From NCBI GenBank assembly GCA_964430565.1, contig CAYSFD010000044.1:1-64000 (forward strand): DNA of 64,000 bases, in the 5' to 3' direction. The stretch's first letter is position 1, and every line of letters begins with the position of its first letter. The DNA is from VBDM01 sp964430565 (GTDB taxonomy: Bacteria > Pseudomonadota > Gammaproteobacteria > Burkholderiales > SG8-39). Shown in pieces: positions 26,250 to 33,919 of the stretch. The notes below the pieces were generated by a model. That model saw only the letters and a list, made by a program, of their open reading frames with translations. It was not told the DNA's origin and made no database searches. The position numbers and the translations under genes are program-made.

Positions 26250-26392
26250 GACGAGACAGAAGCTGGGCGAAAAGGCGCAAATTCTAGCACTGTTAAGAAC
26301 TCTCCCTCCGCATAGCCTTGCAGTACGCTGGCGGGCTGGTCGTTGCAGCCCGTAAGCGCGCCGGCAAGCAGAATGGCCCCAAGGTATTTCAT
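26246..26392 (-). pseudogene. Short lipoprotein frame, remnant of an HlyD-type efflux adaptor
   Basis: A 48-codon frame with a ribosome site (GGAAG, 8 nt before ATG). It encodes an export signal with lipobox LTGC (Cys16) and then QGYAEGEF, which closely resembles the first mature residues of HlyD/membrane-fusion lipoproteins of ABC efflux systems. After about residue 33 the similarity stops (LEFAPFRPASVSS) and a stop codon overlaps the pcm start. I infer a deletion that removed nearly all of the adaptor gene and left its 5' end fused to pcm. It may still be translated, giving a tiny lipoprotein and coupling pcm translation. Confidence 0.55.
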
Positions 26393-26470
26393 TTGAGCAC
26401 TTCCGTCGGCGGCCCCATCACGGCGTCGCGCCGTCGGATCGTTCTACGCTTGACGATGGCACGCAATGCT

Positions 26471-26502
26471 ATTCTAATCACTGATTGGTCAGCCATTAGA
26501 AT
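26471..26502. promoter_or_regulatory. 32-bp imperfect palindrome, TetR-type operator
   Basis: Outer arms ATTCTAAT (26471-26478) and ATTAGAAT (26495-26502) are perfect inverted repeats, and inside them CTGA/TCAG also pair, giving 12 matches of 16 per half. Length and layout fit operators of TetR/AcrR repressors that control efflux operons. It overlaps the -10 element of the minus-strand promoter serving the lipoprotein remnant, pcm and tolC. No tetR gene is left nearby. Confidence 0.5.
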
Positions 26503-26523
26503 TGACAACAGCCTTGATATCAA
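26495..26523 (-). promoter_or_regulatory. Sigma-70-like promoter for pcm-tolC
   Basis: On the minus strand: -35 TTGATA (26523-26518), exactly 17 nt, then -10 TCTAAT (26500-26495), 4 of 6 and 5 of 6 consensus matches. The -10 lies in the right arm of the palindrome at 26471-26502, so a bound repressor would block it. The transcript would start about 95 nt before the lipoprotein remnant. Confidence 0.55.
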
Positions 26524-26613
26524 TAGCTTTATGAATACCCATCGACAGCGACCAACGCGGCTCATCGATTGCGCTACGCGCGCGTTCAACCGTCCGGAAT
26601 CCCGATTGTTTCC

Positions 26614-26997
26614 ATGCAACTAACCGAAGAACGCTATGGCGATACGCTGGTACTCCACCTTGCCGGGCGCGTCGACAACAGCACCACAGACGGACTTAAG
26701 TCATCACTTGAAACGTATGTAGCGAACTGCCGCGCAGAAGGAGATCGGCTAGTCCTGGATTTTTCCAAAGTCGACTACATCAGCAGCGTTGGGCTTCGCG
26801 TCTTGATGCTGGCGGCCAGGCAGAGCCGTGAGCAGGGAGGCACGATCGTGGTGGCAGCGCTTCAGCCCGTGGTCCGCGAGATTTTTGAGATCAGCCGCTT
26901 TAACCTCGTGTTCCAGTGTTTTGGGTCGGTGCGCGAGGCTCTGTCCAAAGTGTCGCCGGCTGGGATAGCGGTCTATGACTCCGCCCGCGGCGCCTGA
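26614..26997 (+). CDS. STAS-domain anti-sigma factor antagonist
   Basis: A 127-residue SpoIIAA/RsbV-like protein. The fold runs TLVLHLAGRVDNSTTDGLKSSLETYV, RLVLDFSKVDYISSVGLRVLMLAARQ and GGTIVVAALQPVVREIFEISRF; the serine in DYISSVGL is the usual phosphorylation site. Start ATG at 26614 is chosen because the protein then begins directly at the first strand. It ends 3 nt before the metallo-hydrolase. Expected partners are the RsbW-like kinase (31295-31723) and the PP2C phosphatase (28050-30113). Confidence 0.88.
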   Translation: MQLTEERYGDTLVLHLAGRVDNSTTDGLKSSLETYVANCRAEGDRLVLDFSKVDYISSVGLRVLMLAARQSREQGGTIVVAALQPVVREIFEISRFNLVFQCFGSVREALSKVSPAGIAVYDSARGA

Positions 26998-27000
26998 TCC

Positions 27001-27966
27001 ATGGCCCTGTGGGTCACCTTCTGGGGAACGCGCGGCTCGATCCCGGTTTCCCTAGACTCGGCAACGATCAGGGACAAGCTCGCCCACGCATTAGTGTCGG
27101 CTTCGGGCAAGGGACTCGACACGCAGGAGAAAGCAAGGGCATGGGTCGACACCGAGCTTGATTTTGCGGTTTCGCACACTTTCGGTGGTAATTCCGCATG
27201 CGTTCAACTCGACGCAGGCGATGCCGAGTACCTGTTGTGCGATCTCGGGAGCGGCGTGCGAGTTTTCGGAAACCACGTATTTGCGCGCGACGGCGCGTCC
27301 AAGCCCAACGTCTTCCATGTGTTCCAGTCCCATCTTCACTGGGACCACATCATGGGCTTTCCTTTTTTTGCGCCGGCCTATGTCCCTGGAAATAAAATTC
27401 GGATTTACGGCTGCCACCAGAACCTCGAAGAAGCCCTTCGGCGACAACAGGACCCGCCGAGCTTCCCCGTGCCGTTTGATCGTCTTGGCGCTTCGATCGA
27501 GTTTGTGACGCTGCAGCCTGGCCGAATCTACGACATCGCCGGATGGAGTGTGACCGCCAAGCTTCAGAGCCACTCCGGAGATTCCTACGGCTATCGGTTC
27601 GTTAGAGACGGACGGATCATCGTTTATTCAACCGATTCAGAACACAGGCTTGACGATCCGAAAGTGGCAGAAGCTGCCGCAACTTTCTTTGCCGATGCCG
27701 ACCTGGTGATCTTCGACGCCATGTACTCGCTCGCCGAGGCGGTATCGGTGAAAGAGGACTGGGGCCACTCGAGTAACGTCGTCGGCGTCGAGCTGTGCCA
27801 GCTCGCCAACGTGAAGCACTTGGTCCTTTTCCACCACGAACCGGCCAATAACGACGAGCGCATCGGCGAGATCTGGCGCGAAACGCTGCGTTACGAAGAG
27901 ATCTCGCGAACGGGCGAGCCGCTCCGCGTCACGGCGGCGTACGATGGCCTGGAGATTGAACTCTGA
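27001..27966 (+). CDS. Metallo-beta-lactamase-fold hydrolase
   Basis: A 321-residue MBL-superfamily enzyme. VTFWGTRGSIPVS opens the fold as in phosphodiesterase-like members; THTFGGNSACVQLDAGDAEYLLCDLGSG follows, and QSHLHWDHIMGFPFF is the HxHxDH metal motif near residue 115. Further ligands are suggested by HSGDSYGYRF, STDSEH and the late HH in LVLFHHEPANND. An RNase Z/cyclic-phosphodiesterase type activity is possible. Placement between an STAS antagonist and a PP2C phosphatase suggests a signalling role; the substrate is unknown. Confidence 0.85.
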   Translation: MALWVTFWGTRGSIPVSLDSATIRDKLAHALVSASGKGLDTQEKARAWVDTELDFAVSHTFGGNSACVQLDAGDAEYLLCDLGSGVRVFGNHVFARDGASKPNVFHVFQSHLHWDHIMGFPFFAPAYVPGNKIRIYGCHQNLEEALRRQQDPPSFPVPFDRLGASIEFVTLQPGRIYDIAGWSVTAKLQSHSGDSYGYRFVRDGRIIVYSTDSEHRLDDPKVAEAAATFFADADLVIFDAMYSLAEAVSVKEDWGHSSNVVGVELCQLANVKHLVLFHHEPANNDERIGEIWRETLRYEEISRTGEPLRVTAAYDGLEIEL

Positions 27967-28049
27967 GGAGCGAACGCCCGCGGGATGCTGCGCACACCAG
28001 CGGCTACTCAGAGACGGAGCTTACCGTCCGCGTCAATCGTCCCGGGACC

Positions 28050-30113
28050 GTGCTCGGTGCCCGCGGCGTAGGGCGGGGTCTCATCTTGCTTGCTTTGCTT
28101 CTTGTGCCGATAATCTGGCAAGACATGCCGGTGATTGGCGCGATGCGCCTTGCGTGGCTCGACGGCTACCAAGCGCTCTCCCCTCGCGAAAAACGCTCGG
28201 CCCCGGCTGTCATCGTGGCAATCGATGAGGTGAGTCTGGAGCGATTCGGGCAGTGGCCGTGGCCTCGCACCCAGCTTGCCCAGCTCATCGATCGGCTTCG
28301 TGCGGCGCGCCCAGCGGCAATCGGCGTAGACATCCTCTTTCCTGAGGCCGACCGTCTCTCCCCCGAATGGCTCGCGGCTTCATTGGCCGCCGCCGATCCG
28401 CAGTTGGCCGCGCGTCTTGCAAGGCTGCCGCGTCACGATGCAATCTTTGCGGGCTCAATCAGGGCCGCGCCAGTCGCCTTGGGAATAGCCGGCCTCGATA
28501 CGGGCGCGGACTTCCCTGCGACATTGACTCCGTCTCTGCAGAAGGGAGCCGATGCGCGAGAATCTCTGCGTCACTATGCTTCCACGCTTCGCAGCCTGCC
28601 GGAGATCGATGCGGCTGCCCGGGGGCATGGGCTTCTTAGCGCGGACACCGAAGGGGGAATTGTGCGGCGCGTGCCTTTGGTAGCTCGCGTCGGCTCAACT
28701 CCGGTGCTGCACTTGAGTCTGGAGACGCTTCGCGTGGCGAGCGGCGAGCCCCTCTTTGTTGTGTACGGCGGCGCGGCCGGGGTCGAGGCCGTGGGAATCG
28801 GCGACCTCGTTGTGCCCACCCAATCAGACGGGCGCTTGTGGGTCCACTACACGCCTCACGATGCGGATCGCTTCGTTTCCGCTGCCGATGTGCTCAGCGG
28901 CGAGATCGACAATGCCCAGCTTGAGAGCAAGCTCGTCCTCGTCGGAGTTACCGGACTTGGTCTCATCGACTACCAAACTACGCCGCTTGGCGAGCGCATG
29001 CCTGGCATCGAAATTCACGCGCAGGTGCTCGAGAACGTTTTTGACAGCGCCTTGCTGAAGCGCACGCGCTGGGCGCCTTGGGTCGAGGGGTTGTTGCTGC
29101 TTGTCGCGGGCGTGATTATCATCTGCGCCGTGCGTCGGCTACCTCCGGGACTTTCGGTGGTTCTGCTCGTTTTTTTGCTGGCGACTCTCGGCGCAGCCGG
29201 ATTCGTGGCGTACCGCGGATTGGGCCTTCTGTTTGACGCCTCGGTTCCCGGCGCCGCCATTGGTTTCTTGTTCGCTGCCATGCTCGCTCAGATGCTCGCT
29301 GAATCCAACGCGCAGCGCGAGTCGCTGCGCGAGCGCCTGCAGCGCGAGCGCGAGGCGGCGGCGCGTATCGCCGGTGAACTCGACGCGGCTCGACGCATCC
29401 AGATCGGCATCCTCCCGCGGCCCGAAATCGCGTTCCCCGCGGAACGACGCTTTGAGATCTCCGCCTCGATGGAACCTGCACGCGAGGTAGGAGGCGATCT
29501 CTACGATTTTTTCATGCTCGATGCCGACAGGCTTTTCTTTCTGGTAGGCGACGTGTCCGGGAAGGGCTTGCCCGCCAGCATTTTCATGGCGGTGAGCAAG
29601 GCATTGTGCAAGAGCGCAGCACTTCGACGCGGGCAGCCAGTGGATGAATTGCTGCGTGAGGCGAACACGGAAATCGCGCGGGAAAATCCCGAGTCCTTGT
29701 TTGTAACCGTCTTTGCTGGCGTGCTGGACACGCGCAGCGGTCGCCTTGAGTACTGCAACGCAGGACACGAGCCCCCATTCGTTCTCACTCTCGATGGCGA
29801 GATTACGCGGCTTGAGGCAGGCGGTGGGCCGCCTCTGTGCGTTCTCGACGGATTTTCATACCTTGCCGCCGAACATAGAATGAGCCGCCATGAGATTCTG
29901 TTCGTTGTCTCCGACGGCGTGACTGAAGCGATGAACCCGGAGGGAGATCTTTTCGGGGCGGGGCGGTTGCGCCAGGCCATCGGGCGTGCGCGCCACGCCG
30001 ACACTCCCGCAACGTTTGCTAAGGCGGTCCGCGCCGATGTGGCGCAATTTGTCGCGGGCGCCGAAGCAGCCGATGACCTCACGCTGCTGGCGCTACGCTG
30101 GAGCGGGCCCTAG
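28050..30113 (+). CDS. CHASE2 sensor with PP2C-type (SpoIIE) serine phosphatase
   Basis: A 687-residue membrane receptor. After one transmembrane helix (about 8-25) comes a periplasmic CHASE2 domain (about 40-330, with AVIVAIDEVSLERFGQWPWPR and AAIGVDILFPEADR), then three helices (about 335-415), a coiled coil (ESNAQRESLRERLQREREAAARIAGELDAARRIQ) and a PP2C/SpoIIE domain (about 470-687: PAREVGGDLYDFFMLDADRLFFLVGDVSGKGLPASIFM, LEYCNAGHEPP, FVVSDGVTEAMN, ADDLTLLALRW). It would sense an extracytoplasmic signal and dephosphorylate the STAS antagonist. The GTG start has a GGGA just upstream. Confidence 0.9.
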   Translation: MLGARGVGRGLILLALLLVPIIWQDMPVIGAMRLAWLDGYQALSPREKRSAPAVIVAIDEVSLERFGQWPWPRTQLAQLIDRLRAARPAAIGVDILFPEADRLSPEWLAASLAAADPQLAARLARLPRHDAIFAGSIRAAPVALGIAGLDTGADFPATLTPSLQKGADARESLRHYASTLRSLPEIDAAARGHGLLSADTEGGIVRRVPLVARVGSTPVLHLSLETLRVASGEPLFVVYGGAAGVEAVGIGDLVVPTQSDGRLWVHYTPHDADRFVSAADVLSGEIDNAQLESKLVLVGVTGLGLIDYQTTPLGERMPGIEIHAQVLENVFDSALLKRTRWAPWVEGLLLLVAGVIIICAVRRLPPGLSVVLLVFLLATLGAAGFVAYRGLGLLFDASVPGAAIGFLFAAMLAQMLAESNAQRESLRERLQREREAAARIAGELDAARRIQIGILPRPEIAFPAERRFEISASMEPAREVGGDLYDFFMLDADRLFFLVGDVSGKGLPASIFMAVSKALCKSAALRRGQPVDELLREANTEIARENPESLFVTVFAGVLDTRSGRLEYCNAGHEPPFVLTLDGEITRLEAGGGPPLCVLDGFSYLAAEHRMSRHEILFVVSDGVTEAMNPEGDLFGAGRLRQAIGRARHADTPATFAKAVRADVAQFVAGAEAADDLTLLALRWSGP

Positions 30114-30121
30114 AACCCGGC

Positions 30122-30718
30122 TCAGCGAACGTTGATTTCGACGCGCCGATTACGGGGTTCGATAACGCCGTTCGCCGTAGGTATCAGAGGTTCGCGTCTG
30201 CCGCGGCCGGCGGTCAGGATGCGCTCGGCGGGCACGCCCATTCCCACCAGTATTGACTTCACGCGGCCCGCGCGCTGCAAGGACAGCGCATCATTGGAAG
30301 GGTCCGGTCCCACCAGATCGGTGTGGCCGATCACGGTAATATCGGAGGCCTGTCGGCGCGCCATCTCGGCGAGTAAGCGCTTTACTTCCTGCTTTGACTG
30401 CTCGCTGAATTCGTCGCTGCCGCTCTCGAAGTAAAGCGTAAATGAGATCGGGCGTGGTGGCTGGGCAGCGAGCGCATGGCCAAACACTTCCTTGATCTCG
30501 GCTTGGCTTGCTGCGCTGCGTTGCACGCTGCCGTCGGGCGCGGTCCGAGCGGTAGCGTACGCAGTATTGAGTACGGCACTGCCCTTTTGATTTTGGACGA
30601 CGAGCGTTCCGACCTTGCCATCCTTGTCCGGCAAAAGTACGACTAGGTTCTGGCTAGGGGGGGTGGCACAGCCGCCGAAGACCAGTGCCGCAATGAGCGC
30701 AGGGTAACTCCGGCGCAT
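30122..30718 (-). CDS. OmpA-family lipoprotein
   Basis: A 198-residue envelope protein. The signal peptide ends in a lipobox-like VFGGC (Cys17). The C-terminal OmpA/MotB domain (about 95-198) binds peptidoglycan and shows SFTLYFESGSDEFSEQSKQEVKRLL, DITVIGHTDLVGPDPSNDALSLQRAGRV and GRGRREPLIPTANGVIEPRNRRVEI. It ends 8 nt from the convergent phosphatase gene and follows the FecR gene by 12 nt, forming a two-gene minus-strand unit. Confidence 0.88.
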   Translation of the reverse strand: MRRSYPALIAALVFGGCATPPSQNLVVLLPDKDGKVGTLVVQNQKGSAVLNTAYATARTAPDGSVQRSAASQAEIKEVFGHALAAQPPRPISFTLYFESGSDEFSEQSKQEVKRLLAEMARRQASDITVIGHTDLVGPDPSNDALSLQRAGRVKSILVGMGVPAERILTAGRGRREPLIPTANGVIEPRNRRVEINVR

Positions 30719-30730
30719 GAAGTGATCGGT

Positions 30731-31186
30731 TCAGTCGCCGGCGCGAACTAGGAACTCGGTCCCACGTACCCCGAGAATGGAAGACGGTATTTTTACCTTC
30801 ATCGCATCGGGAGATTGCTTGGCGATCTTGCCCGACACTACTGCAAGGGTTCCCTTGCGTAGCGAGGATTCAAAGGTTCCCTCATGCGTAGTCGAGTTGA
30901 ACGTGTAGCGCTCGATGGCAAGCACGCTGTTCGGTCCGACCGACAGAAGCGAATTGTCGACGAAGGCGATGCCCGCCGACCCGTCCGCCCCGGTGATCAC
31001 GGTGTCGGTCGCCTGCAGGGGCGTTCCCACCCGCGCCGGAAGGCGCTGGCCGCTGCGCTCAATGTGTACCGCGCCTTTAGTGACTTTGAACTGCGCGATG
31101 TCGTTCGCCCAAGCGGAAATCGGGGCAATCACGCATGCACAAGCAACGAACAATCGAAGAATTGCGACGCGACGAGTTGACAGCAT
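30731..31186 (-). CDS. FecR-domain periplasmic protein
   Basis: A 151-residue protein with a signal peptide (through ISAWA) and a FecR domain: FKVTKGAVHIERSGQRLPARVGTPLQATDTVITGADGSAGIAFVDNSLLSVGPNSVLAI, then VVSGKIAKQSPDAMKVKIPSSILGVRGTEFLV. The ATG at 31186 is supported by GGAGGG 5 nt upstream. It lacks the N-terminal cytoplasmic tail and the transmembrane helix used by true FecR anti-sigma regulators, so it is probably an envelope component working with the adjacent OmpA protein and CHASE2 receptor. Confidence 0.85.
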   Translation of the reverse strand: MLSTRRVAILRLFVACACVIAPISAWANDIAQFKVTKGAVHIERSGQRLPARVGTPLQATDTVITGADGSAGIAFVDNSLLSVGPNSVLAIERYTFNSTTHEGTFESSLRKGTLAVVSGKIAKQSPDAMKVKIPSSILGVRGTEFLVRAGD

Positions 31187-31294
31187 AGTACCCTCCATTT
31201 TGTGCCTCGCATTGCCTTCCGGAGGAGGCCAGCACCCTCCAGGATGCTTTGTTCATATAATAGCTCAACCGGCCTATCCCGGCCGACCCTGTCC

Positions 31295-31723
31295 ATGGCT
31301 AACGCTCCGCGCGCTCGGTTTCCGGCCAAGATGGATTCCATGACCGAGATCCGGACTCTCGTTGAGAGCGCTTGTGCCACGGCCGGGATCGGTCACGAAG
31401 CGTGCCTGAAGATCCTGCTTATCGTCGAGGAACTATTCACGAACACCGTCCTTCACGGGTATCGAGGTGAATGCGAATCCCCGGTCTGGATGGCGCTTGC
31501 ACCTGGTGAGGGGGGATTCACCCTGCACTACGAGGACGCAGCCCCGTCGCACAACCCCTTCGGCGAGTTTCGCCCTACCGATACCGCGATCCTGATCGCA
31601 CGACAGCCGGTAGGAGGGCTGGGCTTGAAGCTAATTCGATCGCTTGCCAAAGACGCGAGCTACAGCCGTGAGGGAGGGCGCAACGTTATTCGAATCATCT
31701 TCTCAGCAGGCGCGCGCGGCTGA
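31295..31723 (+). CDS. RsbW-like anti-sigma factor / serine kinase (HATPase)
   Basis: A 142-residue GHKL ATPase. The N-box is LKILLIVEELFTNTVLHGY and the later boxes are FTLHYEDAAPSHNPF and GGLGLKLIRSLAKDASYSREGGRNVIRI. This is the size and motif set of RsbW/SpoIIAB-type kinases that phosphorylate STAS antagonists. The ATG at 31295 is chosen since it precedes the first helix; the frame is open back to 31202. Divergent from fecR. No sigma factor or response-regulator output is visible close by. Confidence 0.85.
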   Translation: MANAPRARFPAKMDSMTEIRTLVESACATAGIGHEACLKILLIVEELFTNTVLHGYRGECESPVWMALAPGEGGFTLHYEDAAPSHNPFGEFRPTDTAILIARQPVGGLGLKLIRSLAKDASYSREGGRNVIRIIFSAGARG

Positions 31724-31765
31724 TGCGCTTGCCAACCTCCCTCCTGTGGAGTAACTTCTATCGAG

Positions 31766-31860
31766 CAACGTAGGGGTCCTGACCGAGGGAGTTTGCCTTG
31801 GGCGGGTGAGAGTAAACCCTTCGAACCTGAAGCGGATAATGCCGCCGCAGGGAAGCGTTG
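31766..31860 (+). ncRNA. TPP riboswitch (THI element)
   Basis: Conserved aptamer pieces occur in order: AGGGGTCC, GGGTGAGAGTAAACCC with the TGAGA core, TCGAACCTGA, GCGGATAATGCCGC and GCAGGGAAGCG. P1 closes by CAACG (31766-31770) pairing with CGTTG (31856-31860). It lies 46 nt before thiC, the best known target class. Downstream, ACGCTCC (31874-31880) is perfectly complementary to GGAGCGT (31899-31905), which contains the thiC ribosome site, so control is probably at translation initiation. Confidence 0.95.
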
Positions 31861-31906
31861 AGAGGCTCGTCCTACGCTCCCGGCGGAACCAGACTAGAGG
31901 AGCGTC

Positions 31907-33778
31907 ATGAACGCCAATCCCAAGTTTCTCGCACAGACCGCCCAAGTGGATCAGGCGGCGGTCAAGCCGCTTCCAAATTCGCGCAAGATCTACGCCCAGG
32001 GTTCACGTCCTGACCTCCGCGTGCCGATGCGGGAAATCACGCAGTCGGAGACGCCGACTTCGTTCGGCGCGGAAAAGAATCCCCCCATCTCGGTCTACGA
32101 CACTTCCGGACCCTACACTGATCCGCAGGCGAGGGTTGACATACGAGCCGGGTTGCCTGCGGCGCGCGCCGCGTGGATCGAGGAGCGCGGCGATACGCAG
32201 GAACTGCCGGGACCGACTTCGAGATTTGGACGCGAGCGCCTCACCGATCACGCGCTTGCAAGCTTGCGCTTCGACTTGAGACGTCGCCCCAGGCGTGCTC
32301 GGCAGGGTCACTGCGTCACGCAGATGCACTACGCGAGAAAGGGACTTGTCACGCCCGAAATGGAATTCATCGCGATTCGGGAGAATCAGCGCCGCGAGAC
32401 TCTTTCCGAATTGCTTTCACTCCAGCACGCGGGGCAGGATTTCGGCGCCTCGATCCCGAAGATCGCTAGACCGGAATTTGTTCGGGACGAAGTGGCCCGG
32501 GGTCGCGCGATCATTCCGGCGAACATCAACCACCCGGAAAGCGAGCCGATGATCATCGGCCGAAATTTTCTGGTAAAGATCAATGCGAACATCGGCAATT
32601 CGGCGGTGAGCTCGGGGATCGCCGAGGAAGTCGAGAAGATGACCTGGGCGATCCGCTGGGGCGGGGATACCGTGATGGATCTCTCTACCGGAAAGCATAT
32701 CCATGAGACTCGCGAGTGGATCATCCGCAACTCGCCAGTACCAATCGGTACCGTGCCGATCTATCAAGCGCTCGAGAAGGTAGACGGTAAAGCCGAAGAG
32801 CTCACCTGGGACATCTTTCGCGACACGCTCATCGAGCAGGCCGAGCAGGGTGTGGATTACTTCACCATCCACGCCGGCGTGCGGCTGCCCTTCATCCCAC
32901 TCACTGCGAAACGCATGACGGGTATCGTCTCGCGCGGCGGTTCGATCATGGCCAAGTGGTGCCTCGCTCACCACCAAGAGAGCTTTCTTTACACGCACTT
33001 CGAAGAGATCTGCGAGATCATGGCCGCCTACGATGTGAGCTTCTCTTTGGGCGACGGCCTGCGGCCGGGCTCGATCTACGATGCCAACGACGAAGCTCAG
33101 ATAGCCGAGCTAAAGACGCTCGGTGAGCTGACCGACATCGCGTGGAAGCACGACTGCCAGGTGATGATCGAGGGGCCGGGACATGTGCCCATGCAGCTCA
33201 TCAAGGAGAACATGGACCTGCAGTTGAAGTACTGCAAAGAAGCGCCGTTTTACACGCTGGGACCCCTCACGACCGATATCGCACCCGGTTACGACCACAT
33301 TACCAGCGCGATCGGCGCGGCGATGATCGGCTGGTACGGCACGGCGATGCTGTGCTATGTGACGCCCAAGGAACACCTCGGGCTTCCCGATAAGGACGAC
33401 GTCAAGGACGGCATCATCGCCTACAAGATCGCCGCTCACGCGGCCGATCTCGCGAAAGGTCATCCGGGTGCGCAGATCCGCGACAATGCGCTGTCAAAAG
33501 CGCGCTTTGAGTTCCGTTGGGAGGACCAGTTCAATCTGGGTCTCGATCCCGACAAAGCGAAAGCGTTCCACGACGAAACCCTGCCGCAGGAGGGCGCGAA
33601 GCTCGCGCACTTCTGCTCCATGTGCGGTCCGCACTTTTGCTCGATGAAGATCACGCAGGATGTGCGCGAGTACGCTCAGAAACACGGCTTGTCGGAAGAG
33701 GCGGCCCTGAAGGACGGCATGCAGCAGAAGGCCGTGGAGTTCGTGCGAAAAGGCGCAGAGCTCTATCACAAGGCCTGA
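31907..33778 (+). CDS. thiC: Phosphomethylpyrimidine synthase
   Basis: A 623-residue radical SAM enzyme converting aminoimidazole ribotide to HMP phosphate in thiamine synthesis. Family blocks include LRVPMREIT, ARKGLVTPEMEFIAIREN, VARGRAIIPANINHPESEPMIIGRNFLVKINANIGNSAV and EGPGHVPMQLIKENMDLQ. The unusual C-terminal cluster motif CX2CX4C is present as CSMCGPHFC near residue 570. Full length. Preceded by the TPP riboswitch; ribosome site GAGGAGCG at 31897-31904. Confidence 0.97.
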   Translation: MNANPKFLAQTAQVDQAAVKPLPNSRKIYAQGSRPDLRVPMREITQSETPTSFGAEKNPPISVYDTSGPYTDPQARVDIRAGLPAARAAWIEERGDTQELPGPTSRFGRERLTDHALASLRFDLRRRPRRARQGHCVTQMHYARKGLVTPEMEFIAIRENQRRETLSELLSLQHAGQDFGASIPKIARPEFVRDEVARGRAIIPANINHPESEPMIIGRNFLVKINANIGNSAVSSGIAEEVEKMTWAIRWGGDTVMDLSTGKHIHETREWIIRNSPVPIGTVPIYQALEKVDGKAEELTWDIFRDTLIEQAEQGVDYFTIHAGVRLPFIPLTAKRMTGIVSRGGSIMAKWCLAHHQESFLYTHFEEICEIMAAYDVSFSLGDGLRPGSIYDANDEAQIAELKTLGELTDIAWKHDCQVMIEGPGHVPMQLIKENMDLQLKYCKEAPFYTLGPLTTDIAPGYDHITSAIGAAMIGWYGTAMLCYVTPKEHLGLPDKDDVKDGIIAYKIAAHAADLAKGHPGAQIRDNALSKARFEFRWEDQFNLGLDPDKAKAFHDETLPQEGAKLAHFCSMCGPHFCSMKITQDVREYAQKHGLSEEAALKDGMQQKAVEFVRKGAELYHKA

Positions 33779-33919
33779 CACCGCATTCACTGTGCTGGCC
33801 CGTGGGCGTTTTCGAGCCGGAATATTCCGCCGGTCTTACCTGTTCATCCAGTCATCGCCTAGCTACGTAGGTTGATGCTGGAGTAGTGCGTAAAGATCAT
33901 TACCTAAAGGGGAAACACC

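Noticed and set aside
26583..26592. GTTCAACCG half-site similar to the MarR palindrome, near the STAS gene
   Set aside because: Only one arm is present, so no link to the EPS regulator is supported.
33819..33828. GGAATATTCC palindrome between thiC and the P460 gene
   Set aside because: Ten-base symmetry without a matching known operator or promoter; likely chance.
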